NCBI GenBank assembly: GCA_051251725.1
Contig: JBPOFN010000007.1
Location: 1-64,000, forward strand
DNA length: 64,000 nt
Reading direction: 5' to 3'
From: JALZUE01 sp051251725
GTDB lineage: Bacteria; Pseudomonadota; Gammaproteobacteria; Enterobacterales; Alteromonadaceae
Position numbers and translations under genes: made by a program. Below, one piece after another: positions 1 through 9,075 of this stretch; position 1 is the first letter of the stretch, and each line of letters opens with the position of its first letter. Under the pieces are notes generated by a model. The model saw only the letters and a program-made list of their open reading frames with translations, was not told the DNA's origin and searched no databases.

Positions 1-190
1 CGTCGTGCTTCTTCGGTAGCTACAATACGAGTTTTGCCAAAAGAGCGTCGTGCTTCTTCGGTAGCTACAATACGAGTTTTGCCAAAAGAGCGTCGTGCTT
101 CTTCGGTAGCTACAATACGAGTCTTACCAAAAGAACGACGTGCTTCTTCGGTAGCCACAATACGAGTTTTACCAAATGAGCGTCGAGCTT
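1..190. repeat. 45-bp in-frame tandem repeat
   Basis: Four 45-bp units occupy 1-45, 46-90, 91-135 and 136-180, with a partial fifth to about 195. Units 1 and 2 are identical at DNA level; the units nearer the gene start (91-135 and 136-180) have diverged silently. This suggests recent duplication at the 3' side of the leftward gene and older units at the 5' side. The period is a multiple of three and keeps the frame. Confidence 0.95.
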
Positions 191-287
191 CTTCAGTGCT
201 GATAGTTATTGGAGATTGAACTTGTACTGGTGTGATGTCTGCAGGTGTTGAAGATAAGCCTAAAGCTAAAATAAGAGATGTAAGCAT
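1..287 (-). CDS. 15-residue tandem-repeat protein (partial, runs off left edge)
   Basis: I do not recognise a family. The ATG at 287-285 follows an AAGGA ribosome site six bases upstream, and an in-frame TAA lies just before it. A hydrophobic N-terminus (MLTSLILALGLSSTPA) looks like a short export signal, but it has no positive n-region. About 15 spacer residues follow, then perfect 15-residue units TEEARRSFGKTRIVA: four full units are visible and the next has begun at base 1. Units are exactly 45 bp. Between units the DNA differs at about eight positions, all synonymous on this strand (for example GCT/GCA, CGA/CGT, AAA/AAG, GGT/GGC), so the peptide is conserved while the DNA drifts. Each unit has four basic and two acidic residues and a dibasic RR. 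It could be a secreted repeat protein, a surface adhesin fragment or a multi-copy peptide precursor. The 3' end is outside the window, so total length is unknown. Confidence 0.7.
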   Translation of the reverse strand, partial: MLTSLILALGLSSTPADITPVQVQSPITISTEEARRSFGKTRIVATEEARRSFGKTRIVATEEARRSFGKTRIVATEEARRSFGKTRIVATEEAR

Positions 288-295
288 TCTAATTT

Positions 296-325
296 CCTTG
301 TGTTGTTATTATATAAGACACAAGG
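296..325 (-). promoter_or_regulatory. Palindrome over the -10 and ribosome site of the repeat gene
   Basis: CCTTGTGT at 296-303 and ACACAAGG at 318-325 form a perfect 8-bp inverted repeat with a 14-bp spacer. Read leftward, the spacer holds TATAAT (313-308), a good -10; the -35 region (about 336-331) is weak. The downstream arm contains the AAGG of the ribosome site. It could be an operator for a dimeric repressor. If transcription comes from further upstream, it could instead be an RNA hairpin that hides the ribosome site. Confidence 0.5.
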
Positions 326-497
326 TTATTAGCGAAGAGTGTGCCAGTTGTTGCATTTATATAAAATACAATTACTTACGTGGCTTTTGTGGTGGTTGTA
401 GTAATTTTTGACGCAGTATTAATTTTGAACAAAAATAGAGTCAAAAATTCGACAAATAATTGACTTGGTATTTGTTCGGGAAAGTTGTTTGATACTA

Positions 498-691
498 GAA
501 GCTAGAAGCTAGAAGCTAGAAGCTAGAAAGCTAGAAGTTAGAAAGCTAGAAGCTAGAAGTTAGAAAGCTAGAAAGCTAGAAGCTAGAAGCTAGAAAGCTA
601 GAAGCTAGAAAGCTAGAAAGCTAGAAGCTAGAAGCTAGAAGTTAGAAGCTAGAAAGTTAGAAAGCTAGAAGCTAGAAGTTAGAAAGCTAGA
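498..691. repeat. Heptamer/octamer array (GAAGCTA / GAAAGCTA / GAAGTTA)
   Basis: Twenty-six contiguous units of 7 or 8 bp fill this stretch. Most are GAAGCTA or GAAAGCTA; a few have GTTA in place of GCTA. The array ends directly against the stop codon of the GGDEF/EAL gene (TAA at 694-692). It contains TAG in every pass and has mixed unit length, so it is not coding. The rest of the 288-691 intergenic stretch holds only the palindromic promoter of the left-edge gene and AT-rich DNA. Confidence 0.95.
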
Positions 692-3600
692 TTATAAATT
701 GAATGAGGTCGATCTATCGGTAATTTGATGTGACAGTAAATAATTACTGAAGTGCTTCTCGGAAAGGGGTTTGCTGTATAAGAAACCTTGCATTTGCTCA
801 CAGCGTAAGCCTGAGAGAAAGCTCAGTTGGTTTTCTGTTTCTACCCCTTCAGCGACAACATCTAACCCAAGGTTATGAGCGATGGTGACAATCGTTGCTA
901 CCATATTACGTCCTTGATCCGACTCTTCAATATCGTCAATAAACGCTTTATCAATTTTAAGGGTATTGAGAGGGAATTTTTTCAAGTACGCGAGCGAAGA
1001 ATAACCGGTACCAAAATCGTCCAGTGATAAATGAATACCCATTGAACGGATCTGCAACATGATATCGATCGCCTTTTGCGGCGAGTCCATTACTGTGCCT
1101 TCGGTGATCTCTAATTCTAGATTCTTAGCCGGTAAACCACTTTGTAATAAAATTTGCGCTATCAAGCTGACAAGGTTGGGCTGCGAAAACTGCACTGCGG
1201 ATAAGTTAACCGCGACTCGGCCATCAAATAGGCCCGTATCAAGCCATTTTTTAGTGGCGAAACAAGCTTTACGCAACACCACTTCACCAATTTCAACAAT
1301 TTGACCTGTTTCTTCAGAGACAGGGATAAATACGCCTGGGCTAATAATACCTTTGTTCGGTGTTTCAAATCGAACTAAGGCTTCCATACCTGAAATTTTA
1401 CCGGAACTGATATCAATTTTAGGTTGATAGAAAACAGAAAAGTTATCTTCTTTTAAACCATGGCGAATTAAGTTTTCAATTTGTAAACGCTTTACGGCTT
1501 GTTTATTCATTGATTCATTAAAGAATTGGTATTTATTACCGCCTAAGCCTTTAGCGTGATACATCGCAGTATCTGCATTCTTGAGTAGTTCTTCTGAACT
1601 AATACCATCTTCAGGATATAACACAATCCCGATACTGCTGAAAAGCACCACTTCTTGGCTTCTCAATTTTAGTGGGATAGCAATAGTGCGTAAAACATCT
1701 TTAGCGATTGAAGTGATAACATGAATATCATTGGTGTTTTCAATAAGTAGACTGAATTCATCACCACCTAAGCGGTAAACTGAGTCTTGTGGTCGGCCAA
1801 TGGTTAAAATACGTTTGGCGACTTTGCAAAGTAAGATATCGCCTAATTCGTGTCCCATCGAATCATTAATTTTCTTAAAGTTATCTAAATCAAAAACTAA
1901 TAAGGCATGAGGGGTTTTATTTTCCACTAAGCGGGTTTGATTCGCTTGGAAAGATGAACGATTTGGTAAGCCGGTAAGAATATCAGTGTTTGCTAATTTT
2001 AGTAGCTCAGCTTCGTTTTGTTTGCGCTCAGTAATATCTGAAAATACGCCAACAAAATGCGAAACCTTACCGTGCTCGTCGCGAATAATATCAATGTTTA
2101 AGTCGGTAATGTATTCTTCGCCATTATCTCTTTTATGTAAAATTTCACCATTCCAATTACTCTTGGTAAGTAGGTGTTTTTTGATTGCTTGGTTAAATTC
2201 TTTTGAATACTGATTAAAGCGCATCGAGGTGCCAATCATTTGCTCTTTGGTTTTATTTGTTAAGCCCTGGAATGCTTTGTTAACATCAACAACAACAAAT
2301 TGACGGTCATAAATTACAATAGCGTCAGAGATACTTTCAATACATTTAGCAAATAATTTTAATTTTTCTTCTGCTTTTTTAATAACACTAATATCTTTTA
2401 ATGTACCTGTCATTCGAGACGCTTGATTTTCCGTATTGCGCTCAACAATCTTACCGCGATCAAGTACCCATACCCAGTGCTCATTTTTATCTTTAACGCG
2501 ATAGGTCACTTCAAAATGGTCGGTTTTATCTTCAAAATGATCTTTTAACGCGCTTTTAACTCGTTCAAGATCAGCTGAATGAATATTAGTTTGCTCTGCG
2601 CCAATATTACGTTCGCCATCTTGAGGGAATTCTAATATTCCCCATATATTTGAACGATAAATTTTTCCTTCGGTGATATTCCAATCCCACATTTCGTCAC
2701 CGCTACCCCATAAGGATAGTTTTAAACGTTCTTCACTTTCTTTAATTTGTACATTGTATTGGTGTTTATATCTAAGCTGCTGGACAAAGTAGGCGATCAC
2801 CATGAGGAAAATAATACAGTAGAAAAATAATGCGCCATTTGACAACCACCACGGCGCGAGGATTTGAATTGCTAGTGATGACGACTTAATGTTTTTGGCG
2901 TTATCAATGTCATATGCTTCTACTTGAAATGTGTAATTGCCGGCACTTAAATTGGTATAGGTCGCACGACGGTTATTTTCACCAGAGTCTATCCACTTAG
3001 TTTCTAATCCGATCAAGCGATATCGGTATTTTATACGTTCTGAAAATTTATTATTCGGCGAGATAAACTCTAAACTAAAAGGAGATTGTTGGTAAGTTAG
3101 CGTGATTTCTTTACTGAGCTGTAAGTTCTCTTTCAGTTTAAACTCATCGCTATTATTATTTTTTCCGACCGAGACTTTTTTATTTGCAATCAGAAGGTTA
3201 GTTAATATTGGTGCGGCGACATTAGTTTTAGTCGTTAATAAATCGGATGGGGAAAATTCATGAATGCCGTTACTACCACCAAAAAAATAGTTACCATTGG
3301 TTGAACGTAACCCGGCACCTTCGATAAACTCATTATTATTGAGGGCAAAGTCGATATAATAATTTTTACTGGTCTTTTTAACCGGGTCAATAAAGCTAAT
3401 GCCTTTATTAGTAGAGCACCAAGCTTGGCCTTCATCGTTTAATACAATGGCGTTGATATAATTGTTTGTTAATAAATTATGTTCATTAAAAACATCCATT
3501 TTTTGGGTTTTTAAGTTAATAGCAGCAATGCCTTGTGAAGACGACCCAACCCATACCCAGTCATTATGGCGCTGTATTTGATTAGCAGCGGAGAGAATAA

Positions 3601-5197
3601 ATTGATTGTCATAAGAAAAAGCATGGCGAGTGAATTTTTTGTCTTTGGGATTAAAGCTGAATATTTCGTTATTAGCAGATATTGTCCAGATTAAATTTTT
3701 ATATGCGGTTAAGGTAATAATGGCTGAATCATTATCTGGCAGATAGCGTTCAAAAGATTGATTGTTATCATTATATTTTACTAGGTTACCTTGGTTATCG
3801 GTAAACCAAATATCGTTATTTAATAATGTTAAGTGACCGGTATAATTAAAATCACTTTTATCCTTCCACGTTTCCTGTTTGATCAATTCTTCAGTATTTG
3901 ATTTGTAATGATAGAGGTTTGAGTCTTGGCCGATAAACCATAGGCTATTTCGTTCAGCGATAAGGTCGTATAAAGTACCTTCTATTGGCAGTTCGATAGC
4001 TTCTATCAATCCATTTTCAGTCATTGAATTGAGATTGTTTTGGTCAGAGCTAAACCATAATTTACCATTTTCTGTTTGCGCTATATTTTCAATCAAAGTG
4101 GAAGAGTTGAAATAATCAAATAAATGATGGGTAAACGAAAATTGATTTTGATTAATTAAGTTGATGCCTTCGTAAGTCGCAATCCAAATGTCTTGATTGG
4201 AATCTTTGAAAATATCCATTAACTTATCATCGGAGAGGGCGCTGTGATGTTTGTTTTTATTAAAAACGCGGAATGATTTGTCTTTAATATTATAAACATT
4301 TAACCCGTTATGAGTACCAATGAGCACATGTTCTTTGGTGTGTTCAATACTACGAACAACTTGAGAAGATAATTGAGGTTCTGTTATTTGTTGGGTCAAC
4401 AGGTAATCATTGTTAATTATAAATAGGCCTTGGTCTGTACCTAACCAATACTGATCGTTTATCGCTTTAATATCGAGTATAGAGTTGGCATCAACCTTGA
4501 TCTTCCAAGGATTATCTTCTTGTAAACTATAAGTAATGTTGAATTTACTATTTGAGATATAAATACCGTTTTCAAACGTGCCTAACCAATAATTTTGATT
4601 TGCGTCTTGGTAGATGGTTTTAATGGCGGTAATTTTATTTTCTAAACCGCGAAAACGGATACGAACAAAGTGATTTTCTTTCGCATTATATTTATGTAAA
4701 CCGCTGTCTGTGGACACAAGTACAGTGCCGTTGTTGTCTTGGTAAATATCCCAAATGGTATTGTCAGTTAAGGTGTTTGAGTCTTCGGTGGAGGTGTAAT
4801 AATTGTCAAAGTTATCGCTGAGTCGATTATATCGACTTAACCCATTATCAGTGCCTACCCATAAGGTATTTTGCTTATCGACAAAAACCTTACGAATAAA
4901 ATTATCAGCTATTGAGTTGGCGTCGGAATTGTTTTTTCGATATTGAATAAAGTTTTCGCCGTCAAACCTATTCAGACCATCTTGTGTTGCGATCCAAATG
5001 AAATTTTCTTGATCTTGGGTAATGCTGTAGGTGGAATTTTGCGAAAGGCCATTAGCAACAGTGAAGTGATCAAATTTAAGCGATTGTTGAAAAGTAGATG
5101 CAAGTGTTTGTTGGCTAACAATAAATGTTAAACCAATTAGAGAAACTAAAGAAACATTTTTTATTTTTTGAAGTAAAAAGAAAATGTATTCAACCAC
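692..5197 (-). CDS. Propeller-PAS-GGDEF-EAL c-di-GMP signalling protein
   Basis: A 1501-residue membrane sensor. An N-terminal signal segment (about residues 12-33) leads into a long series of Reg_prop beta-propeller blades (about 45-660) and a Y_Y_Y Ig-like domain (about 700-775). One membrane helix follows near 785-808 (WWLSNGALFF...). Inside the cell are two PAS/PAC units (about 825-1060), a GGDEF domain with intact RLGGDEF near 1144, and an EAL domain with GMEALVRFE near 1271 and the DFGTGYSS loop. Both catalytic motifs look intact, so it may make and degrade c-di-GMP under control of a periplasmic ligand; which activity dominates cannot be told. The start is GTG with AAGG about seven bases upstream; no ATG exists near the N-terminus. 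It is monocistronic, with the repeat array right after its stop. Confidence 0.93.
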   Translation of the reverse strand: MVEYIFFLLQKIKNVSLVSLIGLTFIVSQQTLASTFQQSLKFDHFTVANGLSQNSTYSITQDQENFIWIATQDGLNRFDGENFIQYRKNNSDANSIADNFIRKVFVDKQNTLWVGTDNGLSRYNRLSDNFDNYYTSTEDSNTLTDNTIWDIYQDNNGTVLVSTDSGLHKYNAKENHFVRIRFRGLENKITAIKTIYQDANQNYWLGTFENGIYISNSKFNITYSLQEDNPWKIKVDANSILDIKAINDQYWLGTDQGLFIINNDYLLTQQITEPQLSSQVVRSIEHTKEHVLIGTHNGLNVYNIKDKSFRVFNKNKHHSALSDDKLMDIFKDSNQDIWIATYEGINLINQNQFSFTHHLFDYFNSSTLIENIAQTENGKLWFSSDQNNLNSMTENGLIEAIELPIEGTLYDLIAERNSLWFIGQDSNLYHYKSNTEELIKQETWKDKSDFNYTGHLTLLNNDIWFTDNQGNLVKYNDNNQSFERYLPDNDSAIITLTAYKNLIWTISANNEIFSFNPKDKKFTRHAFSYDNQFILSAANQIQRHNDWVWVGSSSQGIAAINLKTQKMDVFNEHNLLTNNYINAIVLNDEGQAWCSTNKGISFIDPVKKTSKNYYIDFALNNNEFIEGAGLRSTNGNYFFGGSNGIHEFSPSDLLTTKTNVAAPILTNLLIANKKVSVGKNNNSDEFKLKENLQLSKEITLTYQQSPFSLEFISPNNKFSERIKYRYRLIGLETKWIDSGENNRRATYTNLSAGNYTFQVEAYDIDNAKNIKSSSLAIQILAPWWLSNGALFFYCIIFLMVIAYFVQQLRYKHQYNVQIKESEERLKLSLWGSGDEMWDWNITEGKIYRSNIWGILEFPQDGERNIGAEQTNIHSADLERVKSALKDHFEDKTDHFEVTYRVKDKNEHWVWVLDRGKIVERNTENQASRMTGTLKDISVIKKAEEKLKLFAKCIESISDAIVIYDRQFVVVDVNKAFQGLTNKTKEQMIGTSMRFNQYSKEFNQAIKKHLLTKSNWNGEILHKRDNGEEYITDLNIDIIRDEHGKVSHFVGVFSDITERKQNEAELLKLANTDILTGLPNRSSFQANQTRLVENKTPHALLVFDLDNFKKINDSMGHELGDILLCKVAKRILTIGRPQDSVYRLGGDEFSLLIENTNDIHVITSIAKDVLRTIAIPLKLRSQEVVLFSSIGIVLYPEDGISSEELLKNADTAMYHAKGLGGNKYQFFNESMNKQAVKRLQIENLIRHGLKEDNFSVFYQPKIDISSGKISGMEALVRFETPNKGIISPGVFIPVSEETGQIVEIGEVVLRKACFATKKWLDTGLFDGRVAVNLSAVQFSQPNLVSLIAQILLQSGLPAKNLELEITEGTVMDSPQKAIDIMLQIRSMGIHLSLDDFGTGYSSLAYLKKFPLNTLKIDKAFIDDIEESDQGRNMVATIVTIAHNLGLDVVAEGVETENQLSFLSGLRCEQMQGFLYSKPLSEKHFSNYLLSHQITDRSTSFNL

Positions 5198-5343
5198 TTA
5201 ACAACCTTTGCTACTGCTTATATTCGAAGCCCTATAGACTACGAATGGAGAAAAAGAAAACCATTACAAAGCAAGCTGGCTATTAAGTCAACTATTTCGA
5301 TAACTATCAACTGATTGAATCAATATATAAATTCAAAACATAG

Positions 5344-8124
5344 TTATACTTTTAATGGGCATTCTTGTTGGATTTTCTCGGCAGAAATAATTTTAGCAGC
5401 AGAACATTCGCTGAGTTCTTGCGCGGTTTTAATTGAGATCAATGTCACCCTGTCATGTTGCTCAGTTTGCGCTAAATTTTCTTTGATAAAGAGAATGATT
5501 TTATCCAAGGTTAAGGAGGTGATCACTGCTATTAATTGTTGTTTGCGATTAAATTGATAGTCTTTATTACATAGTGCGCCCCAGAAACGCTGGCTCATAA
5601 TGCGTAAGCTGGCATCATTTTCTTGTAATTGTCCTGCTAAGCCACTTTGTAACTGTTGCCATTGTTGTTCTGGCATATTGCTGAACATTGCTAATGAACT
5701 AGCAATAAAGTTATTAATCGCCGCACTTAATTCATTTGCTTTGGTATGCGGTGATTGAATATAAAAAGCGAGGCCAGGATAATATCCAACCGGGACATAA
5801 CCAACCCCAACTAAATAGCCAAATTGTTTTTCGGTTCGCATTTCATGAAAAAAGTGCGGTGAAAACATTTGGCTAAGTACCATAGCGGTGGCAATAGTTT
5901 CAATAGATTTATCGGCAAAAGGATAATAAACGACAGAGGCATGATCATGATCAGGCAAGGTCATAGGTAATATTTTGTCACCGTACCCTTGATTGTTAAT
6001 GACCCCAATTTCAACCATGTTATCTTGATGATAAGCCCCCGCGAATACTTGCTTAATGTCATTGCAAATAAGCTCAGCGTCACTTTTTTGCCAATTACCG
6101 TGAATTAACAATTCAAGGTTTACTTGATTAAATAACTGCTGGGTAAATTGGCTAAACTCAGTAAAGCTAATGTTTTCAAGTGTTGTTGATAATGTTTCTC
6201 CGCTCGGTTTTTTCGGCTGCAAAGTGCTGCTTAACATACTGAAGAGCTGAGAAATTGATTTACTTTGGTCAGCATTGTGCCAGTGGTTAATTAACTGTTT
6301 CTTAAATAAATCAAACTTATTTTGATTAAAGTTTTGTTTGGTTAAGGAAGTTAATAGTTTTTTCAGTAATAGCGGCTGCTTTTCACTGACGCCTGAAAGT
6401 TGCAGAGTCACGCCACCTTGATGCGTGTATAAGTGATAGTGAATACCTGCTAATTCAGCGTCGTAATTCTCTTCTAACACATTATCGCTATAGAGCTCGA
6501 TAAATAGGCGTGTCATCGCAATAGCTTTATTGTTTTCTACGGCTTTTGGACAGTCGATCCCTATATATATGTAACCTTTAGGGACCTGAAAGATTTGATC
6601 TTGTTTAAACCAGCAAGTTAAACCGCTTTCTTGTGCAATTATTGTAGGCAAACATTGGCTTTTATCTTGTTCAACGATAATTGGATTATCGACGATATAT
6701 AAATTTTTTGGCGGCAAAAACAAAGCATTATTAATGCTTGCCTGTTGCCAATTTGATAATTGCTTGTCAGTGAGGTTATTCACGCTGTACGGCACCTGGT
6801 ACCACTTACTGGTAAGATTAAATTCAGCGTTTTGGCTGATCTGAATTAAGCGCATATTCTTTGGCGTTAAATAAGTTAACAGCTCGGTAACCAAAGGTTG
6901 ATTATAAGCCGACATCATATAGTCACCAAAAATGTAATCAGCTTGCGGATAATGTTGCATATTTATGACGTATTGACTGACAGAATCAAGCGGTTTCATT
7001 TTTTCTAGATAGTTAAACGAAAGCATCGCAATCGACTTTTTCTCAAAGAAATAATGTTCGGCGATCGGCGCTTGATTTAATAATTTAATATAACTAAATA
7101 CCGCGTCAATTATTTCATCGATATGGGCTTCACCAGCTTCAGTTAAAGCAATACTGATATTGAAATCTTTAAAATTCGAACCATTAATACCTGAGCCGGC
7201 GGTTAATCTAAATGCCCAATGTTGAGATTTCAAATAAGATAAAATACTGCCAGGCCCTTCATGGCCTAATAGGTAGGCGAGAATGGCTTCGGGTTTATCT
7301 TGATAATATTTATCAATACAAGGCATGGCGAAGCTAATAATTAATTGCTTGTCATTTTTGACCGGACAAACATTAATTAACACTTGTTGGTGACTGTCGA
7401 GATAAAGTGGCTGAGTAATTGGCTCAAGAGGTTTTTGTGCTTGTTTAATTGGCGAAAAATACGTTTCGGCTAATTGTTCTAATTCAGCTAATGGTTGAGG
7501 CCCTTCTATGGCTAAGGTCATAAATTCGGCGCAATAATAGCGTTTGAAAAAGTCTTCGAGTTCTTGTCTGACACTATTATCACAGCGATCAGATAACGTA
7601 TCGATATTACCAACAGAAAATTGTGAAAAAGGGTGCTCAGGGTTTATGGTTTCTTTATGGACATCATACAAGCGACGAATATCATCTTTTAATTTTAACT
7701 TGAACTCGGCATCAATATTTTGGCGCTCTTTGTGGACAAACTCTTCAGACAATAGCGGAGAAATAAAAAACTTACTAAAACGTTCGAGCGCTGCTGCTAA
7801 TTGTTGATGTTGAATGTCGAAGAAAAAACAGGTGTGCTCGGTGGCTGTCCAAGCATTATGATTACCGCCGAATTGACTAATAAACTTCTGATATTCACTA
7901 CCGTCTGGAAATTCTTTAGTGCCTAAAAATAACATATGTTCGAGAAAATGTGCCAAGCCTTGACGATGTTTGGGATCGCTGAAATGGCCAACATTAACCG
8001 CTAATGCAGCCGCTGATTTTGTACTTTCTTGATTCTCAATGAGTAATACCCGTAAACCATTGTTAAGTGTGATCGTACTATATAGTTTTTTGTCGTTTGG
8101 GCTTTGGATCAAGGTATTCTCCAC
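5344..8124 (-). CDS. ptrA: Insulinase-family M16 zinc protease (pitrilysin-like)
   Basis: A 926-residue protein with the inverted zinc motif HFLEH (H59, E62, H63) in AHFLEHMLFLGT and the downstream glutamate in NIDAEF near residue 140. These are hallmarks of M16A peptidases, which degrade small peptides inside a closed chamber. Length and the four-domain arrangement fit E. coli protease III. Unlike that periplasmic enzyme, the N-terminus (MENTLIQSPNDKKLY) has no signal peptide, so this copy is predicted cytoplasmic. The GTG start has no strong ribosome site, and a slightly later start is possible. It lies 146 bp upstream of the GGDEF/EAL gene on the same strand. Confidence 0.9.
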   Translation of the reverse strand: MENTLIQSPNDKKLYSTITLNNGLRVLLIENQESTKSAAALAVNVGHFSDPKHRQGLAHFLEHMLFLGTKEFPDGSEYQKFISQFGGNHNAWTATEHTCFFFDIQHQQLAAALERFSKFFISPLLSEEFVHKERQNIDAEFKLKLKDDIRRLYDVHKETINPEHPFSQFSVGNIDTLSDRCDNSVRQELEDFFKRYYCAEFMTLAIEGPQPLAELEQLAETYFSPIKQAQKPLEPITQPLYLDSHQQVLINVCPVKNDKQLIISFAMPCIDKYYQDKPEAILAYLLGHEGPGSILSYLKSQHWAFRLTAGSGINGSNFKDFNISIALTEAGEAHIDEIIDAVFSYIKLLNQAPIAEHYFFEKKSIAMLSFNYLEKMKPLDSVSQYVINMQHYPQADYIFGDYMMSAYNQPLVTELLTYLTPKNMRLIQISQNAEFNLTSKWYQVPYSVNNLTDKQLSNWQQASINNALFLPPKNLYIVDNPIIVEQDKSQCLPTIIAQESGLTCWFKQDQIFQVPKGYIYIGIDCPKAVENNKAIAMTRLFIELYSDNVLEENYDAELAGIHYHLYTHQGGVTLQLSGVSEKQPLLLKKLLTSLTKQNFNQNKFDLFKKQLINHWHNADQSKSISQLFSMLSSTLQPKKPSGETLSTTLENISFTEFSQFTQQLFNQVNLELLIHGNWQKSDAELICNDIKQVFAGAYHQDNMVEIGVINNQGYGDKILPMTLPDHDHASVVYYPFADKSIETIATAMVLSQMFSPHFFHEMRTEKQFGYLVGVGYVPVGYYPGLAFYIQSPHTKANELSAAINNFIASSLAMFSNMPEQQWQQLQSGLAGQLQENDASLRIMSQRFWGALCNKDYQFNRKQQLIAVITSLTLDKIILFIKENLAQTEQHDRVTLISIKTAQELSECSAAKIISAEKIQQECPLKV

Positions 8125-8543
8125 GTGCTGTGATCTTTGCGTTTATAGTGCTGTTGTTTATGAAAGACTACCGAAGCGCTATTGTTTTTTTTTATCTAAA
8201 TCAAGTAAAGTGCGGATGTATAGATGTTTAAATCGAGCTGTTCACATCGCACTTTTTAACTTCTTCTAAAAATAGCCTAAAGCAGAGACTATAATGAAAG
8301 TTCAACAGTCTCTAGTGACGTTTATTTATAGTAGCCTAAACTCATGAATAACTGTTTATTTTTAATTAAATTAAGCGTTTAATTAAAAAAACTTTATATC
8401 TCTACTATGCTAAATGAGAGTTCGGCATATTACGAGTATAATTTTCTTCGTTTTTTCTAGGTATTGGTATTCATTGTGAATCGTTTCTATTACTATAGCT
8501 GTAATTATAGATGTATCCGCGAAAAGTTGTGCGGGGGTTAGTT
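8125..8543. other. AT-rich divergent intergenic region (ptrA / sixA)
   Basis: No gene is supported in these 419 bases. Visible structures are an inverted repeat AGAGACT (8284-8290) / AGTCTCT (8307-8313), two copies of TTTAATTAA (8361-8369 and 8378-8386), and TATAAT at 8437-8442. The last could be a -10 for sixA but lacks a clear -35. Confidence 0.5.
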
Positions 8544-9020
8544 ATGCAACTCTACATTATGCGCCATGGTGAAGCTCACCATCAGGGGCTTTCTGATTCA
8601 GAACGCGAGCTTACTACTTTTGGCATATCGGAAGTTGTCGATATAGCTAAAATAATGAGTGAAGAAATTTTCGATTTAATTATTGTTAGCCCATTTGTGC
8701 GCGCGCAACAAACGGCAGATATTCTGGTTGAAACGTTAAAATTAACGTCACAAGTTCAGCAATGTGACTTAATCACCCCCGTAGGATCTGCAAGCCAAGT
8801 TCATGACTATATTGATGGTTTATTGGCGAGTAACCCATACCAGAAAATTTTATTGGTATCTCATATGCCCTTGGTTAGTTTTTTATTGGCGGAATTAACC
8901 ATTGGCGGTCATATGCCTATTTTTCAAACATCAGGCGTTGCTAAAATTGACTATGATCCAGCGGTGATGAAGGGGGATTTTGTTGAAATGTTATGTCCTT
9001 TTAATATTTGTGATATATAA
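8544..9020 (+). CDS. sixA: Phosphohistidine phosphatase SixA
   Basis: A 158-residue histidine phosphatase of the RHG superfamily. The catalytic MRHGEA sits at residues 5-10, and the second arginine (SPFVRAQQT) and second histidine (LVSHMP) are present. SixA removes phosphate from histidine phosphotransfer proteins, including the PTS-Ntr branch in E. coli. I chose the ATG at 8544, not the upstream in-frame start at 8511, because the fold begins MQLYIMRHGE and a G-rich ribosome site (GGGGG, 8533-8537) precedes it. Confidence 0.9.
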   Translation: MQLYIMRHGEAHHQGLSDSERELTTFGISEVVDIAKIMSEEIFDLIIVSPFVRAQQTADILVETLKLTSQVQQCDLITPVGSASQVHDYIDGLLASNPYQKILLVSHMPLVSFLLAELTIGGHMPIFQTSGVAKIDYDPAVMKGDFVEMLCPFNICDI

Positions 9021-9075
9021 GTCTACTTGGGCTTAACTAGCTATCGTCATGAGTGAGCTTCTTGTTAACTTAAGA

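Noticed and set aside
34..219. Plus-strand open frame of 61 residues through the 45-bp repeats
   Set aside because: It has no ribosome site, and base differences between units change its residues (K to N) while being silent on the minus strand, so the minus-strand gene is the real one.
1..691. CRISPR-like array
   Set aside because: The 45-bp units have no spacers and are in-frame coding repeats; the 7/8-bp units are contiguous. No cas gene is present.
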